DNA of 64,000 nucleotides from JAAXHF01 sp963665955 (GTDB taxonomy: Bacteria; Desulfobacterota; Binatia; Bin18), in contig OZ246887.1 of the NCBI GenBank assembly GCA_965231765.1, positions 2,170,001 to 2,234,000 on the forward strand, read 5' to 3'. The notes under the pieces were generated by a model. The model had not been told where the DNA came from. It searched no databases and saw only the letters and a program-made list of their open reading frames with translations. The first letter of the stretch is position 1, and the number at the start of each line of letters is the position of its first letter. This document shows positions 8,132 through 17,444 of this stretch, in pieces. The translations under genes were made by a program, and so were the position numbers.

Positions 8132-9511
8132 TCAGGCAGTCTCAGTCTGTCTTGAAAGAGATCTGCTCGCGGCAAGCCGTCCGACCTGACCTGCCACGAC
8201 ACGAACTTTGCGCGGGCTGGCCATCCACATACCGCCAATCGACACACAGGCAAACACCATCGCACACCAAAACGCGCTGGCGTAACTCCCGGTTTGGTCA
8301 AACAGCAGCCCCGTCACCCACGGTCCTGTACCACCGCCAAGACTCCCGGCGATGGTCAGCGTGCCGTAGATGCGTCCATACTGCTTGCCCTGAAAGATTT
8401 CGGCGGGAATAGCTCCATAGACGGAGACTGTGCCATAGCCGAGCATGCCCTGGGTGGCGACCATCGCATATAAGAGCACCGGGGTCGGATGCTGCGGCAA
8501 GATGAGCAGGATGACATAACACAGCACAAAACCCGACATGGCAATGGTCCAGACCCATTCCCGCCCAATCCGATCAGACAGAAAACCCAGCCCAATCTGG
8601 CCGACACCGGCGCTCAGACCAACCAGCCCCAGGGCAAAGGCTGCTGTTTCGGGCGAAAAACCAATATCGTTGAGATATTTGGTTTGATGGACTTGGATCG
8701 CATACCAGGCGTACAGACTGCTGAAGAAGGATGCCCCCAACCACCAGAAACGTGAGGTACGGATCGCGCGGGCGAGAGTCCAATCAATCGCAGCCCAGGC
8801 ATGATCAACAACATTATCCGCCTGGGCTTGTGTCCCTGCTGTTGCGGGAGACACGGGATCACCGTCAGGCGCTAAACCCAGATCCTCAGGCCGACGCCGT
8901 TGCAGAAGCATGTTCAGTGGGAACACGACCACAACCAGCACCCCAGCCACCACCCAACATGCCTGGCGCCAACCAGCTTGGTCGATCATGCGCTGCACCC
9001 AGGGGAACAGCATGATCGAGCCAACCCCCACACCAGAAAAGGCTACGCCCAACGCTAAGCCACGTTTGCGCACAAACCAGTACGGCAAGAACAATGAGTG
9101 ACCCAGATAACTGATGGCAGTACTCGCCCCACCAACCAAGGTGCCAAACGCCACATACAGATGCCACGGCTGAGTGACAAAAGTAATCAAGACCATGCCC
9201 GCACTCACCAACACGGAACCGAGTGGGATGACAAAGCGCGGCCCAAAGCGGTCCATCAATATCCCCACCAGCGGGGCGTACAGCGTTGCCGCTAAAAAGC
9301 CAAAAGAAAACGCGGCGGCGGTACTGCCTCGGTCCCAGCCGAATTCGGCGAGAATTGCTGGAAATAATAACGAGAAGGTGGTTCGGGTATTGACGCCAAT
9401 CGCCAATGTGACAAAAGCGACCGCAACGACCGCCCAGCCGTAATAGAAGGGGAGTTTTTTATGTAGCATGATGCGGAGGGCTACTTCCTGTCCACCGAAT
9501 TTGCGAGACAC
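8132..9511 (-). CDS. MFS transporter, OFA/monocarboxylate-like
   Basis: A 12-helix major facilitator superfamily carrier of about 459 residues. It begins YYGWAVVAVAFVTL as in oxalate/formate antiporter-like and monocarboxylate-like carriers. The loop 2-3 motif MDRFGPRFV and the equivalent SDRIGREW in the second half are present, and a hydrophilic loop with a PEDLGLAPDG motif separates the two halves. It would move a small organic anion across the inner membrane. The frame starts with GTG at 9511 preceded by GGAG; an ATG at 9469 just before the first helix is an alternative. It faces away from the inositol genes. Confidence 0.85.
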   Translation of the reverse strand: MSRKFGGQEVALRIMLHKKLPFYYGWAVVAVAFVTLAIGVNTRTTFSLLFPAILAEFGWDRGSTAAAFSFGFLAATLYAPLVGILMDRFGPRFVIPLGSVLVSAGMVLITFVTQPWHLYVAFGTLVGGASTAISYLGHSLFLPYWFVRKRGLALGVAFSGVGVGSIMLFPWVQRMIDQAGWRQACWVVAGVLVVVVFPLNMLLQRRRPEDLGLAPDGDPVSPATAGTQAQADNVVDHAWAAIDWTLARAIRTSRFWWLGASFFSSLYAWYAIQVHQTKYLNDIGFSPETAAFALGLVGLSAGVGQIGLGFLSDRIGREWVWTIAMSGFVLCYVILLILPQHPTPVLLYAMVATQGMLGYGTVSVYGAIPAEIFQGKQYGRIYGTLTIAGSLGGGTGPWVTGLLFDQTGSYASAFWCAMVFACVSIGGMWMASPRKVRVVAGQVGRLAASRSLSRQTETA

Positions 9512-9770
9512 ATCATATTCTCCACGGATTTCCTCCTTAACGATTGCGGCTATCCTCCAACACCGGACACTCCGGGAGGGTAGTATGCTATTGCGTCACC
9601 GTTTAGTAAAGGCGAGGCAAGAAGCAACAAGAGACAAGCCGGCCTGGGGCAACTAACTTGTAATGGAATCGGCAAGGAACGCCCCTCTTCAAACGTATTG
9701 CCAGACCTGCTATACGGTAATCTGAAATAAACTGAGGGGATCAGGCTGAAGAATAGACAGTGTGACATAT

Positions 9771-10883
9771 ATGAAGTTAAAGGTTGGAATTGTCGGCAAT
9801 GGGTGGTGGCCGGATGCTATGTATCTGCCTGCGCTGAAGAATTATCAGTATGCAGAAGTGGTTGCGATCGCCGGAAGAAATAAAAAGAAAACACAAAATT
9901 TGGCTGCAAAATGGGGAGTTCAACACTGTTATTTTGGGAGCGAAACCGCCTATGCAGATATGCTGAAATCGGATATTGATGTGGTCGTTGTGGCAAGCAC
10001 GACGCACACACATTATCCTATTGTCATGGAAGCGTTACACTACAAGAAGCACGTGTTATGTGAAAAACCCATGGCTCTCAATTATCAACAATGCCAAGAA
10101 ATGGCGACTCTAGCTGCATCTCAAAATCTGAAACACATGCTTGCCTTCACCTATTATTACATGCCCCAATTTCAACATCTTTTGGCTCTTGTACAACAAG
10201 GATATATTGGCAAGCCTCAGAAAATACAGATGCAATGGTATACAAATTTTGGCCGCGCGGTTCAGGGCTATACACAAAAATTTGACGCCTCGCTGGGGAA
10301 TCATGTTGCTATTTCAGATCTGGGTTCCCACTTCATCTACCTGAGCACACTGCTGTTTGGCACAGTCAAAAAGGTAGGCTGCCGCCCCTCTTACTTTGCT
10401 GCTCTGCCAAGTGTGAACAACGAAGCCCAGCCGTATGACGTTTCTGAGGACGGCTGTACATTGTTTTTACAATTCGAGGAAGATCGGGAGGGTAACATTG
10501 AAATCCAAACGACCTACGAAATGGGCGATAATGCGTTTGGAATGGAGCATAGGATTGAGCTACATGGCCAAGAAGGGTCGTTATATGCCTATAACGATTG
10601 GAAAAAGGAGCAATCCATTTTTGGCCAGCGTGCCCACATGCGGAGCAGACAAGCCCTCACTACTCCGGCGCTCTTTTTCCACGGCGCTCGCCAAGACGCC
10701 GTCCATCATACCTATAAAGATATTTTTAGAAAAACAGATGCCATGCTGAGAAATTTATGTCGGAGCGTTCATGAAAATTGTGACATTCACGGTGCCAATT
10801 TTTGGGACGGAGCCTATGTACAGAAAATCATTGATGCCGCTCTCCAAAGTATACCGCAAAAGAAATTGATTGATATTGAGTAG
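9771..10883 (+). CDS. Gfo/Idh/MocA family oxidoreductase
   Basis: An NAD(P)-dependent sugar or cyclitol dehydrogenase of about 370 residues. The Rossmann start is VGIVGNGWWPDAMYLPAL, followed by VVVVASTTHTHYPI and the HVLCEKPMALN motif that carries the catalytic Lys of the family. The C-terminal domain ends in LFFHGARQ...HTYKDIFRK. Base composition is noticeably more AT-rich than its neighbours, which suggests recent acquisition. ATG at 9771 is chosen; a GTG three codons upstream is possible. It heads a run of four genes that fits cyclitol metabolism, 35 bases upstream of a second dehydrogenase. Confidence 0.8.
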   Translation: MKLKVGIVGNGWWPDAMYLPALKNYQYAEVVAIAGRNKKKTQNLAAKWGVQHCYFGSETAYADMLKSDIDVVVVASTTHTHYPIVMEALHYKKHVLCEKPMALNYQQCQEMATLAASQNLKHMLAFTYYYMPQFQHLLALVQQGYIGKPQKIQMQWYTNFGRAVQGYTQKFDASLGNHVAISDLGSHFIYLSTLLFGTVKKVGCRPSYFAALPSVNNEAQPYDVSEDGCTLFLQFEEDREGNIEIQTTYEMGDNAFGMEHRIELHGQEGSLYAYNDWKKEQSIFGQRAHMRSRQALTTPALFFHGARQDAVHHTYKDIFRKTDAMLRNLCRSVHENCDIHGANFWDGAYVQKIIDAALQSIPQKKLIDIE

Positions 10884-10918
10884 ATCTGGCACACTCTCTC
10901 ACGTGTAAGGAAGCCTGC

Positions 10919-11917
10919 ATGCTACAGTTTGCCTTATTGGGTGCCGGGCGGATCGGTGCGATGCATGCCCAGAATCTGGTAGCGCATCCGCAGGCCAGCT
11001 TAGCCTATATCTACGATATCGACCCGGTCGCAGCCCAAGCCGTTGCGGCTCGTTGTGGTGCGACCGCTGTTGGAGATGCCGCGACCATTTTTGCCGACCA
11101 GTCTATCGATGCAGTCGTAATCGCCTCCTCGACCAATACACATATTGATTTCCTGTCTGCTGCAGCCCACGCCGGAAAAGCAGTGTTTTGCGAGAAACCT
11201 ATCGATATAGATATAAATCGAGTCAACGCATGCTGGAAAGACATCGCTGCGTGTCATGTTCCGATTCAAATCGGGTTCAACCGTCGCTACGATCCGAACC
11301 ACCGCGCAGTCTATGATGCCGTCCGGGCTGCACAGATCGGTCAAGTCGAATTAGTCGTTATCAGCAGTCGTGACCCAGCTCTACCCTCGACTGAATATCT
11401 GAAGGTCTCCGGGGGATTATTCCGGGATATGATGATCCACGATTTCGATCTGGCCTGCTTTATTCTAGGGGAAGAGCCCGTCGCAGTATCCGCCATGGGC
11501 AGTGTCATGGTGGATCCTGAGCTGAGCAAGATTGATGATATTGATACCGCTATGGTGACGCTCCAGACTGCCCGCGGTGGGCTGTGTCATATCAATAACT
11601 CCCGGCGTTCAGTATACGGCTACGATCAGCGTCTTGAGGTATTTGGCGCGCACGGGATGCTGTGCTCCAACAACCCGAGTCCCTTGACGGTGACCTCTTA
11701 CACGGCCACTAGCACTGCTGCCCGCAGGCCACTCATGCCTTCGTTTCTCGAGCGCTACGCACGTTCGTATCAGCTCCAGTTGGCAGATTTTATCACCGCA
11801 GTCGAAACAGGACGCACCCCAGAAGTTACATTTGAGGATGGGCGGCGGGCTTTGCTTTTGGCCGATGCGGCAAGTGAGGCCTTTCGCACCGGACGTGTTG
11901 TGCGTCTCGCGGTCTGA
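10919..11917 (+). CDS. iolG: Inositol 2-dehydrogenase-like Gfo/Idh/MocA oxidoreductase
   Basis: A 332-residue protein matching myo-inositol 2-dehydrogenase (IolG) in length and layout. The Rossmann motif is LGAGRIGAMHA, the catalytic Lys is in AVFCEKPIDID, and FNRRYDPNH plus GGLFRDMMIHDFDLACF carry the Asp/His dyad. IolG-type enzymes oxidise myo-inositol to scyllo-inosose with NAD+; related enzymes act on other inositol isomers. AAGGAAG precedes the ATG. The gene sits between another MocA-type dehydrogenase and an inositol monophosphatase, which supports a cyclitol substrate. The symbol is by family; the isomer is unknown. Confidence 0.8.
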   Translation: MLQFALLGAGRIGAMHAQNLVAHPQASLAYIYDIDPVAAQAVAARCGATAVGDAATIFADQSIDAVVIASSTNTHIDFLSAAAHAGKAVFCEKPIDIDINRVNACWKDIAACHVPIQIGFNRRYDPNHRAVYDAVRAAQIGQVELVVISSRDPALPSTEYLKVSGGLFRDMMIHDFDLACFILGEEPVAVSAMGSVMVDPELSKIDDIDTAMVTLQTARGGLCHINNSRRSVYGYDQRLEVFGAHGMLCSNNPSPLTVTSYTATSTAARRPLMPSFLERYARSYQLQLADFITAVETGRTPEVTFEDGRRALLLADAASEAFRTGRVVRLAV

Positions 11918-11954
11918 CATCCTTGTCCCTCCAACACAGCTACAGCAAAAACAG

Positions 11955-12737
11955 ATGAACCAAAAACAGCTCAAAACCATGCTCACATGTGCTCAGACTG
12001 CTGCCTGCCAGGCGGGAGACATCATGCGCAAAAACCTCAACGTAGACAAGACGGCGACCCACGTCATGCAACACGACATTAAGCTGGAACTCGACGTCCG
12101 CTGCCAGAAACGTATTGAGACGACGTTGCGTCGTACCTATCCGGAAATAAGCGTGCTCGGAGAGGAAGGCATCAGCGGCGATCCCCAAAACTCGCTCCGC
12201 TGGGTCGTCGATCCTATTGATGGCACCGCAAACTTCGCTTACGGCATGCCGCATGCCTGCGTTTCCATTGCGCTGCAAGGTCTCGTCAGACAAGGCCATC
12301 AGACCTTGCTCGGCGTGGTCCATGATCCTTTCTTGGGCGAAACCTGGACGGCCATTCGCGGACAGGCGGCCAAACTCAATGGACGCAAGATCAGCGTCAG
12401 CCCACGTGCCAAGTTGGCACAGGCCATCGTAGCGATCGGGTTCGGCCAGAACAAGGCGACTCTGGACGGCATGCTACCGGCGTTCTCACACCTCGCCCAC
12501 CGAGTCCGCAAGATACGCATCCTCGGATCGGCGGCGCTCTCATTGTCGTGGGTTGCTGCCGGACGTATGGACGCCTTTATCGAAAGCGGCATTTTTCTCT
12601 GGGACATTGCGGCTGGTGGCTTGATTCTAGAATGTGCCGGTGGTGACTTTTACCACAAACCTATTGAAGGCGAATACCGATTCAAGGTGACTGGCAGCAA
12701 CGGCCGTTTGCCCAAGCAACTCCGTCGTGTCGTATGA
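11955..12737 (+). CDS. Inositol monophosphatase family protein
   Basis: A 260-residue Mg2+-dependent phosphatase. The metal-binding motifs are LGEEG at residues 68-72, DPIDGT at 86-91 and WDIAAGG around residue 215, all typical of inositol-1-monophosphatase/SuhB-like enzymes. It would release free myo-inositol from the product of the myo-inositol-1-phosphate synthase encoded next downstream. The ATG at 11955 starts the conserved helix; the longer frame overlaps the dehydrogenase gene and is not conserved. It follows that gene by 37 bases in what looks like one operon. Confidence 0.85.
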   Translation: MNQKQLKTMLTCAQTAACQAGDIMRKNLNVDKTATHVMQHDIKLELDVRCQKRIETTLRRTYPEISVLGEEGISGDPQNSLRWVVDPIDGTANFAYGMPHACVSIALQGLVRQGHQTLLGVVHDPFLGETWTAIRGQAAKLNGRKISVSPRAKLAQAIVAIGFGQNKATLDGMLPAFSHLAHRVRKIRILGSAALSLSWVAAGRMDAFIESGIFLWDIAAGGLILECAGGDFYHKPIEGEYRFKVTGSNGRLPKQLRRVV

Positions 12738-12791
12738 GGGCCACACTCAGCTGCCCCTCTTGTTACGCAAAAAAAAACCTGAGCACTATGT

Positions 12792-12821
12792 GGCTGCCCT
12801 AATCTAATGTCAAGGGCAGCC
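12792..12821 (+). promoter_or_regulatory. Perfect 9-bp hairpin between phosphatase and synthase genes
   Basis: GGCTGCCCT (12792-12800) pairs with AGGGCAGCC (12813-12821) across a 12-nt loop, in the 185-base gap between the monophosphatase and myo-inositol-phosphate synthase genes. An A-run precedes it and no T-run follows. It could be a partial terminator, an RNA-processing site or an attenuator. Confidence 0.35.
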
Positions 12822-12922
12822 CCGGCGATCGTACTCAACTGAGAGAAGTGGAACTGCCGCGCGTTGCCGAGGCCGTTTGTCTTCGAGCGTGTATCGCTTC
12901 CGGCTGAGATAAGGAGATATTA

Positions 12923-14221
12923 ATGGATGACGTACCAACTACAATTCCACCAGCGCAAGGCAAACTCGGTGTCCTCCTGCCTGGCATGGGTGCTGTCAGT
13001 ACGACCTTAATTGCAGGGGTCGAACTGGTAAAGAAGGGGCTCGGGCGGCCCATCGGCTCTTTGACCCAATACAGCACTCTGCGTGTTGGCAAGCCCACAG
13101 ACCCCTGTCGGGTGCCCATTAAAGACTATGTTCCGCTGGCGAGCCTGGACGATCTGGTTTTTGGCGGTTGGGACATTTTTCCGGATAATTGCTACGAAGC
13201 GGCCTTGCACGCTGGCGTCATCGACCCCCAACGCTTGGAAGCCGTGCGTGAAGAACTCACCGCCCTCGCGCCGTGGAAGGCAGTCTTTGACCAGCAGTAC
13301 GTGCGCCGGCTGTCTGGCCCGCATATCAAAACAGGCAAGACCAAATACGATTTGGCCCTGCAACTGCGGGAAGACATTGAAGGCTTCCGCACGCAGCATG
13401 GCGTGACCCGCTTGGTGATGCTGTGGTGCGGGAGTACCGAGATCTTTCTAGAGCCTGAGTCTGTCCATGCCACACTCCATCGTTTTGAAGAGGGCCTGAA
13501 AGACAATGACCCCACTATCACACCGAATATGATCTACGCCTATGCGGCGCTCATGGAGGGCGTGCCATTTGGTAACGGTGCCCCGAACCTGGCTGTGGAG
13601 ATCCCAGCCTTACAGGAACTCGCCCATGAGAACGGCGTGCCGATCTGCGGCAAAGATTTTAAGACTGGCCAGACCCTCATGAAAACAATCCTGGCACCCG
13701 GACTGAAAGCGCGTGCTTTGGGGCTGAACGGCTGGTTTTCCACCAATATTTTAGGCAATCGAGATGGCGATGTGCTGCACGACCCGGCTTCATTCAAGAC
13801 CAAAGAACAGAGCAAGCTATCCGTCTTAGATTATATTCTCCAGCCAGAATTGTACCCAGAACTCTACGCTGACTATGAGCACCAGGTTCATATCCATTAC
13901 TATAAAACACGTGGGGATGATAAAGAAGGCTGGGATAATATCGACATTTTTGGCTGGCTCGATTACCCGATGCAAATCAAGCTGAACTTCCTGTGCCGTG
14001 ACAGCATTTTGGCCGCCCCTGTCGCGCTTGACCTGGTGTTGTTTCTGGATCTCGCAAAACGCAGCAATCTGAGAGGCATCCAAGACTGGCTGTCGTTCTA
14101 TTTCAAGAGTCCGATCTGCTCTCCGCACGCCTCCCCAGAGCATGATCTGTTTGCGCAATTGGCCACGCTCGAAGATACCCTCCGTTCCCTGCGGAACAAA
14201 GAGGGTGTCTCTGCGAGATAA
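12923..14221 (+). CDS. ino1: Myo-inositol-1-phosphate synthase
   Basis: A 432-residue NAD-dependent inositol-3-phosphate synthase, which isomerises glucose 6-phosphate to inositol phosphate. The N-terminal dinucleotide site is GVLLPGMGAVSTTLIAG. The conserved catalytic block NGVPICGKDFKTGQT is followed by LGLNGWFSTNILGNRDG and FGWLDYPMQIKLNFLCRDS. Length lies between archaeal/actinobacterial (about 370) and eukaryotic (about 510) forms. AAGGAG precedes the ATG. With the phosphatase and dehydrogenases upstream and a symporter convergent downstream, it gives this region a de novo inositol route, which is not common in Gram-negative bacteria. Confidence 0.92.
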   Translation: MDDVPTTIPPAQGKLGVLLPGMGAVSTTLIAGVELVKKGLGRPIGSLTQYSTLRVGKPTDPCRVPIKDYVPLASLDDLVFGGWDIFPDNCYEAALHAGVIDPQRLEAVREELTALAPWKAVFDQQYVRRLSGPHIKTGKTKYDLALQLREDIEGFRTQHGVTRLVMLWCGSTEIFLEPESVHATLHRFEEGLKDNDPTITPNMIYAYAALMEGVPFGNGAPNLAVEIPALQELAHENGVPICGKDFKTGQTLMKTILAPGLKARALGLNGWFSTNILGNRDGDVLHDPASFKTKEQSKLSVLDYILQPELYPELYADYEHQVHIHYYKTRGDDKEGWDNIDIFGWLDYPMQIKLNFLCRDSILAAPVALDLVLFLDLAKRSNLRGIQDWLSFYFKSPICSPHASPEHDLFAQLATLEDTLRSLRNKEGVSAR

Positions 14222-14234
14222 GTAAAGAAGCAAA

Positions 14235-14282
14235 GAGAGGAAGAGCGTTGTAGCCAAAGCGCGCGACGATGGTCTTCCTCTC
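14235..14282. terminator. Possible bidirectional terminator between convergent genes
   Basis: GAGAGGAAGA (14235-14244) pairs perfectly with TCTTCCTCTC (14273-14282) in the 100-base gap between the convergent synthase and symporter genes. The loop is long (28 nt) and there is no clear T-tract, so termination activity is inferred from position only. Confidence 0.35.
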
Positions 14283-14322
14283 GACCTTTCGCGACTCTCC
14301 CACAGTGCGCACTCCTATCTAC

Positions 14323-15906
14323 TTACCTACCTGCCTGGCCAAGCCACAGGTAGATACCGATCGTAAGCACGACCAATACCACCCCCAAGGACCTGGCGTA
14401 CTTCCACTCGACCAAAGAGACAATGCCAGGCTGTGTTGGCTCAAAACCCGGCTGCGCAGGCAAGAAGTGTGAAACGATCAACATCGTGGCCACATTGAGC
14501 ACAAACTCAATTCCCCAGACATGCACAAAATGCAGATCAACTTGGAGGATGAAGGTCATGCTTATGTAAAAGGCCAGTCCGACAAACAGGGCCGCCTTTG
14601 CTCCTGCGGCTGAGACACGGGGTAAGAAGAAACCCGCCAGCATAATCGAGCCAATCGGGATAAAGAATATACCATTGAGTTGTTGGAGTAACTGATACAA
14701 GCCTTCCGGGGCATTGGCGACCAAAGGAGCTGTGGCAATCGCAATAACCGCGAGCAGCGTGGAAACGAGCCTGCCCACCCATACCAGCTTTTTATCACTA
14801 GAAGCTTTATCCACATGTCGCTTGTAGACGTCCACACTGAATATGGTCGCGGCACTATTGAGCGCGCTGTTGAACGTACTCAGCACCGCCCCCATAACGA
14901 CCGCAGCAAAGAACCCTACCAGACTGACCGGCAGCACTCTTTTGATAAGCGCCGGATACACCGTATCCTGCTCAGCATACAGGCTATCACCGAAATAATA
15001 GAAACCAATGACGCCGGGTAAAACAATGATGATCGGCACCAGCAGCTTTAACACCCCCGCGTAGAGGAGTCCTTTTTGGGCTTCGACGAGGTTCTTTGCT
15101 CCGAGCGCACGCTGGAGGATAGTCTGGTTCATGGACCAGAAATACAGTTGATTGATCACCAGACCGGTGAATAGGGTCTCGAACGGCAGCACAGAGTCCG
15201 ATGCGCCAATCACATTAAACTTCTCCGGGTTATGGTTATAGACCTTCAATAGTCCCGCCAGGAGATGTCCATCGCCAATTTCAAGTAAGGCCAGCACGGG
15301 AATAAGCAGTCCCCCGATGAGCAGGCCGTAGCCATTGATGGTATCCGAATAGGCCACCGCCTTGAGGCCGCCAAAGATGGCATACACAGATCCCACCGCG
15401 CCCACCATGAGGACGGTGACCCACAGCCCTTCCGCCTTGGTCACCCCCAGCAGTGCGGAGATGTTAAAAATGCTTTCTAGGTTGATGGCGCCGGTGAACA
15501 GGACAATAGGCAGCAAGGTGACCACATACGAAAAGATCAGAAAAAGTGCCACCAGCGTACGGGTGAAGCCGTCGAATCGATGGCCGAGATATTCCGGGAT
15601 GGTGGTGAGTCCCATACGAAGGTAACGGGGCACAAAGTACAGGGCGGTCGCAACCAGGGCCAGCGCCGACGTGACCTCCCAGCCAATGATGATAAAGCCA
15701 TTGACGTATGACGAGCCGTTCATACCCACCAGATGCTCCGTAGAGATGTTGGTGAGCAACATAGACCCGGCAATGATGACACCTGTCAGACTGCGCCCGC
15801 CAAGGAAGTAGCCGTCACGCGAATTGAGCTTCTCGTGTCGCAGCTTGTACCATGAGAAAACGGCAACAAAAGCGGTAAACGCAAAAAAGGAGAGGAATGT
15901 AACCAT
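14323..15906 (-). CDS. Sodium:solute symporter (SSS/SLC5 family)
   Basis: A polytopic membrane protein of 527 residues with about 14 predicted helices. Family signatures include FLGGRSLTGVIIAGSMLLTN near the start, RFDGFTRTLVALFLIFSY, VFGGLKAVAYSDTINGYGLL-type helix 5 and NSALNSAATIFSVDVYKRHV, the conserved sodium-site region of helix 8. It would import a polar solute with Na+. Relatives in SLC5 transport sugars, myo-inositol or monocarboxylates. The convergent position next to inositol genes makes an inositol or related polyol a reasonable guess, but not proven. Confidence 0.85.
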   Translation of the reverse strand: MVTFLSFFAFTAFVAVFSWYKLRHEKLNSRDGYFLGGRSLTGVIIAGSMLLTNISTEHLVGMNGSSYVNGFIIIGWEVTSALALVATALYFVPRYLRMGLTTIPEYLGHRFDGFTRTLVALFLIFSYVVTLLPIVLFTGAINLESIFNISALLGVTKAEGLWVTVLMVGAVGSVYAIFGGLKAVAYSDTINGYGLLIGGLLIPVLALLEIGDGHLLAGLLKVYNHNPEKFNVIGASDSVLPFETLFTGLVINQLYFWSMNQTILQRALGAKNLVEAQKGLLYAGVLKLLVPIIIVLPGVIGFYYFGDSLYAEQDTVYPALIKRVLPVSLVGFFAAVVMGAVLSTFNSALNSAATIFSVDVYKRHVDKASSDKKLVWVGRLVSTLLAVIAIATAPLVANAPEGLYQLLQQLNGIFFIPIGSIMLAGFFLPRVSAAGAKAALFVGLAFYISMTFILQVDLHFVHVWGIEFVLNVATMLIVSHFLPAQPGFEPTQPGIVSLVEWKYARSLGVVLVVLTIGIYLWLGQAGR

Positions 15907-16117
15907 ATTGCTTTTCTGCCCCTAGCTGAGCGTAGCCTCCTGGGCGAAGGCCAAGCCTGAACAGTCCTTACTCATCCACACACCAATTAGAAAACTCTAG
16001 TCGCCAGATTTTGTATCCTGACAACAAGGCTCTATTCACCAGGTTGTTGCCCGGGTACTGCTTCGCAAGATACCGAAGATACTGAAGATACTTCTGACCG
16101 AACCAGTGTAAGCGGCA

Positions 16118-16969
16118 TCACGGCCGCAGCCGCCGGGCGAGATCTTCTAATTCCGCCAGGGCGGTTTTTTCGTCCAGCGCCAGGAAGAGCACGGTGTGAT
16201 CGACACCAGCTTTTTCGAGCGCCCGGAGCGTCTCAGGATCACGGTTTTTTTGCGGCCCACTGAACGCAAAGACCTGAATTGAGGCAGAGTCTCGACCGGC
16301 CTTGTCGGCGGCTGCCATCAGCTGCTGCCGGCCACGCTGCATCTCTTCGATCGGTGCCTCGACCGGCATCCAGCCATCCCCCCACTGTGCAATGCGTTGA
16401 AAAACATGTTGTGAAGTCCCACCGAGTAGAATCGGCGGATGGGGTTTTTGGACTGGTTTCGGAAAAGAGCGGACCGGAGGAAAATTGTAATACGTGCCGT
16501 GGTATTCCGCTTCGTCCTGGGTCCATAAGGCTTTCATGGCGTGGATCGCATCTTTTGTCTGTGCCCAGCGGTGTGCAAAGTCGCCGCCCATGATCTCCGT
16601 CTCTTCTTTCAGCCAGCCTGCGCCAATGCCCAGAATGAAGCGTCCGCCTGACAAGTGGTCAAGAGTCGCCACCTGTTTGGCCAGCAACAACGGATTGCGC
16701 TCGGGAATAAGACACACTCCCGTCCCCAACTGAATAGTGTGGGTTGCTGCCGACGCCCGAGCCAGGGCCACAAAAGGGTCTGCAATATGGCTATATGGCT
16801 CAGGCATTCTTCCCTCGGGAAAGTCTGCGTAGTGTGAGCTATAGTGAACGGGCACGATCGGATGTTCAGGCACCCAGAATGAAGAGAAGCCCAGATTCTC
16901 CGCTTTTTCCGCCAGCCGGGCGGGATCGCCGCTCGATTCGAGGGCAAAGGTCAAGACGCCAAGTCGCAT
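16118..16969 (-). CDS. LLM class F420-dependent oxidoreductase
   Basis: A 283-residue luciferase-like monooxygenase/F420-dependent oxidoreductase. Hallmarks are FWVPEHPIVP, LGTGVCLIPERNPLLLAKQVATLD, GRFILGIGAGWLKEE and PPILLGGTSQHVF. The cofactor is F420 or FMN and the substrate unknown. AGGAGAGGGGT precedes the ATG. It is divergent from a Rid gene fragment across a 68-base shared promoter region. The same divergent arrangement occurs at 22786-23516, where this gene is reduced to its ends and the Rid gene is intact. The present copy is therefore the surviving LLM gene of a duplicated pair. Confidence 0.85.
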   Translation of the reverse strand: MRLGVLTFALESSGDPARLAEKAENLGFSSFWVPEHPIVPVHYSSHYADFPEGRMPEPYSHIADPFVALARASAATHTIQLGTGVCLIPERNPLLLAKQVATLDHLSGGRFILGIGAGWLKEETEIMGGDFAHRWAQTKDAIHAMKALWTQDEAEYHGTYYNFPPVRSFPKPVQKPHPPILLGGTSQHVFQRIAQWGDGWMPVEAPIEEMQRGRQQLMAAADKAGRDSASIQVFAFSGPQKNRDPETLRALEKAGVDHTVLFLALDEKTALAELEDLARRLRP

Positions 16970-17037
16970 ACCCCTCTCCTTTCCTGAATAATCTGCATGA
17001 CTTGAGTTGATGAAACAACCTAAAGGGAGGGTAAGTC

Positions 17038-17190
17038 ATGGCGGCCCAAACAGCAAGTCGAACGCAAAAAGGTAAAAAGACAGCCATGAAAAAGTCGAGA
17101 GCTCGGCCAGCCGCCAAGAAGACAGTTCAAATCCGGGGCATTGGTGAAGAGGGAGGAAGAGGGTGCAATTGGGATCATCGGAGCACATGA
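17038..17190 (+). pseudogene. N-terminal fragment of Rid gene (duplicate)
   Basis: A 50-codon frame whose first 16 codons and upstream 68 bases match the start of the intact Rid gene at 23049 almost base for base (AAQTASRTQKGKKTA against PSQTASRTQKAKKTA). After the lysine-rich leader the sequence diverges and no Rid core domain follows before the TGA at 17188. The ribosome site GGGAGGG is retained. It is the decayed partner of the functional copy and probably encodes nothing useful. Confidence 0.75.
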
Positions 17191-17216
17191 AGTAACGCCA
17201 CACGAGCAGAAAATCT

Positions 17217-17405
17217 ATGAGTCAGGGGAATAAGGCAGGTGCAGACGAACAGATGCAAGCCGAATATGACATTCGCGGCGGAGTACGCGGGAAATACTAC
17301 CAGCGCTATCGGCAAGGAACGAACGTTGTGACGCTAGAACCCGATGTGGCAGCAGTGTTCCACGATGCGGAGGCAGTGAATCAAGCATTGCGCATGCTGA
17401 TCTAA
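17217..17405 (+). CDS. Small conserved protein, possible antitoxin
   Basis: A 62-residue protein ending in the conserved pattern DIRGGVRGKYYQRYRQGTNVV, then LEPDVAAVFHDAEAVNQALRML. I recognise this as a widespread small bacterial family often found beside toxin-like or nuclease-like genes, usually annotated hypothetical or antitoxin. The function is not established. No strong ribosome site is seen before the ATG, although the family match begins soon after it. No toxin gene follows within several hundred bases, so it is an orphan here. Confidence 0.65.
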   Translation: MSQGNKAGADEQMQAEYDIRGGVRGKYYQRYRQGTNVVTLEPDVAAVFHDAEAVNQALRMLI

Positions 17406-17444
17406 GTCGCGCGTAAACAAGTAGACGAGGCCACATCTCCCACC

